Shown here one piece after another: positions 32,293-32,736 of a DNA stretch of 32,736 nucleotides; the stretch's first letter is position 1; every line of letters starts with the position of its first letter. Both the position numbers and the translations under genes were made by a program. The DNA comes from an uncultured Ruminococcus sp. (GTDB lineage Bacteria; Bacillota; Clostridia; Oscillospirales; Acutalibacteraceae): the NCBI GenBank assembly GCA_902803035.1, contig CADCON010000009.1, positions 1 through 32,736 of the forward strand. Reading direction: 5' to 3'. The notes under the pieces are model-generated. The model did no database searches. It was not told the DNA's origin and saw only the letters and a program-made list of their open reading frames with translations.

Positions 32293-32521
32293 TCATCGGT
32301 CAGCGGTTTCTTTCAGTGGAATTTGAAGCCTGGCTATGAAATCCGCTTTGCTCACTCCGTATATTGCTTCATTGGCGTTTGCTCCGATGGAAGTGCCGCT
32401 TCGGATGATATGCTTTGACATGATGGACTCATGCTTTTCTTTGAGAAGATACTGATAAAGCCTGACAATACGGAAGGCGAATTTCAATGATTTTTACTAG
32501 AAGCGGGTGATCGTAGGACAT
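32293..32521 (-). pseudogene. Frameshifted, truncated four-helix-bundle (S23/IVS-type) protein
   Basis: The stretch KFAFRIVRLYQYLLKEKHES, then SKHIIRSGTSIGANANEA and KADFIARL, is the signature of the four-helix-bundle family first found in 23S rRNA intervening sequences. A good start exists at 32521 (ATG, AAGGAG 8 nt upstream) coding MSYDHPLLVK, but the frame slips at a run of five A residues (32495-32491); four would join it to the conserved part. The protein also stops after LKETADR, where the family normally continues for about 40-50 residues. Both ends are thus broken and a terminator follows at once. The native family has no settled function. Confidence 0.7.
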
Positions 32522-32736
32522 GGCTGATTCTCCTTGACTGAAAAATGATGAAATAAATAATGGAAAGAATAAAGAATAAAAAAAGAATAATACACCAAAA
32601 AACGCTTACCTTCGCTTTCTACGGGTGTATTCTGTCTATGGCATTCCCACGGGAGGAAGCCGGCAGACAGGCTTGAACCCGAAGTATCCTCAGATGCGTG
32701 ATGAATTACGAGGATGCTCATTCATGCACGTTCACC

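Noticed and set aside
32090..32296. 68-residue minus-strand frame in the intergenic region
   Set aside because: It runs through a terminator hairpin and the phased-repeat flank, with no ribosome site or family resemblance.

Overview
The window looks like chromosome of a GC-rich Gram-positive Firmicute, most likely an uncultured Clostridia member of the Oscillospirales/Ruminococcaceae type. This is inferred from LPXTG surface proteins with sortases, an ECF vitamin-transporter module, an OmpR-type two-component system, a CwlD-like amidase and strong Shine-Dalgarno sites. No rRNA, tRNA, CRISPR array or insertion sequence was seen.

Layout. 1-1695 (minus): a glycosyltransferase family 8 gene cut by the window edge and an unrecognised upstream partner. 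1783-4181 (minus): a tight operon of ECF sigma factor, putative anti-sigma, YfcE-type phosphodiesterase and CwlD-like amidase. The amidase ribosome binding site lies inside a 21-bp intergenic hairpin. 4336-6080 (plus): pyrB with a PyrI-like zinc-ribbon tail, then an overlapping flavoprotein gene. 6249-8533: response regulator and sensor kinase. 8682-10620: PHP phosphoesterase, an unknown helical protein and ispF. 10734-12161: a DUF3343-like small protein and a cysteine desulfurase. 12376-14700: ruvC-ruvA-ruvB. 14737-17099: a phosphohexomutase-fold protein that has lost its catalytic motifs, and a SAM methyltransferase. 17151-19946: ecfA1-ecfA2-ecfT, with no substrate-binding S component in the window. 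A bidirectional terminator at 20031-20071 separates this from the last block.

20146-31650 (minus) is the standout: a surface-structure locus of three co-directional genes. First comes a 2898-residue LPGTG adhesin built from about 31 GG(F/Y)xG repeats. Next is a class C (pilus-type) sortase. Last is a 638-residue protein that joins a backbone pilin (pilin motif, LPQTG sorting signal) in one uninterrupted frame to a complete sortase domain. The simplest reading is a pilus or fibre operon in which one pilin carries its own sortase: cleavage at LPQTG would release the pilin and leave a two-pass membrane sortase behind.

Upstream of the adhesin lies an array of six hexamers at exact 11-nt spacing. 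A shorter array with the same TCACAA hexamer and spacing lies upstream of the response regulator gene at 6249. This suggests, but does not prove, that this two-component system controls both itself and the surface locus. The right end holds a frameshifted remnant of a four-helix-bundle (S23/IVS-type) gene.
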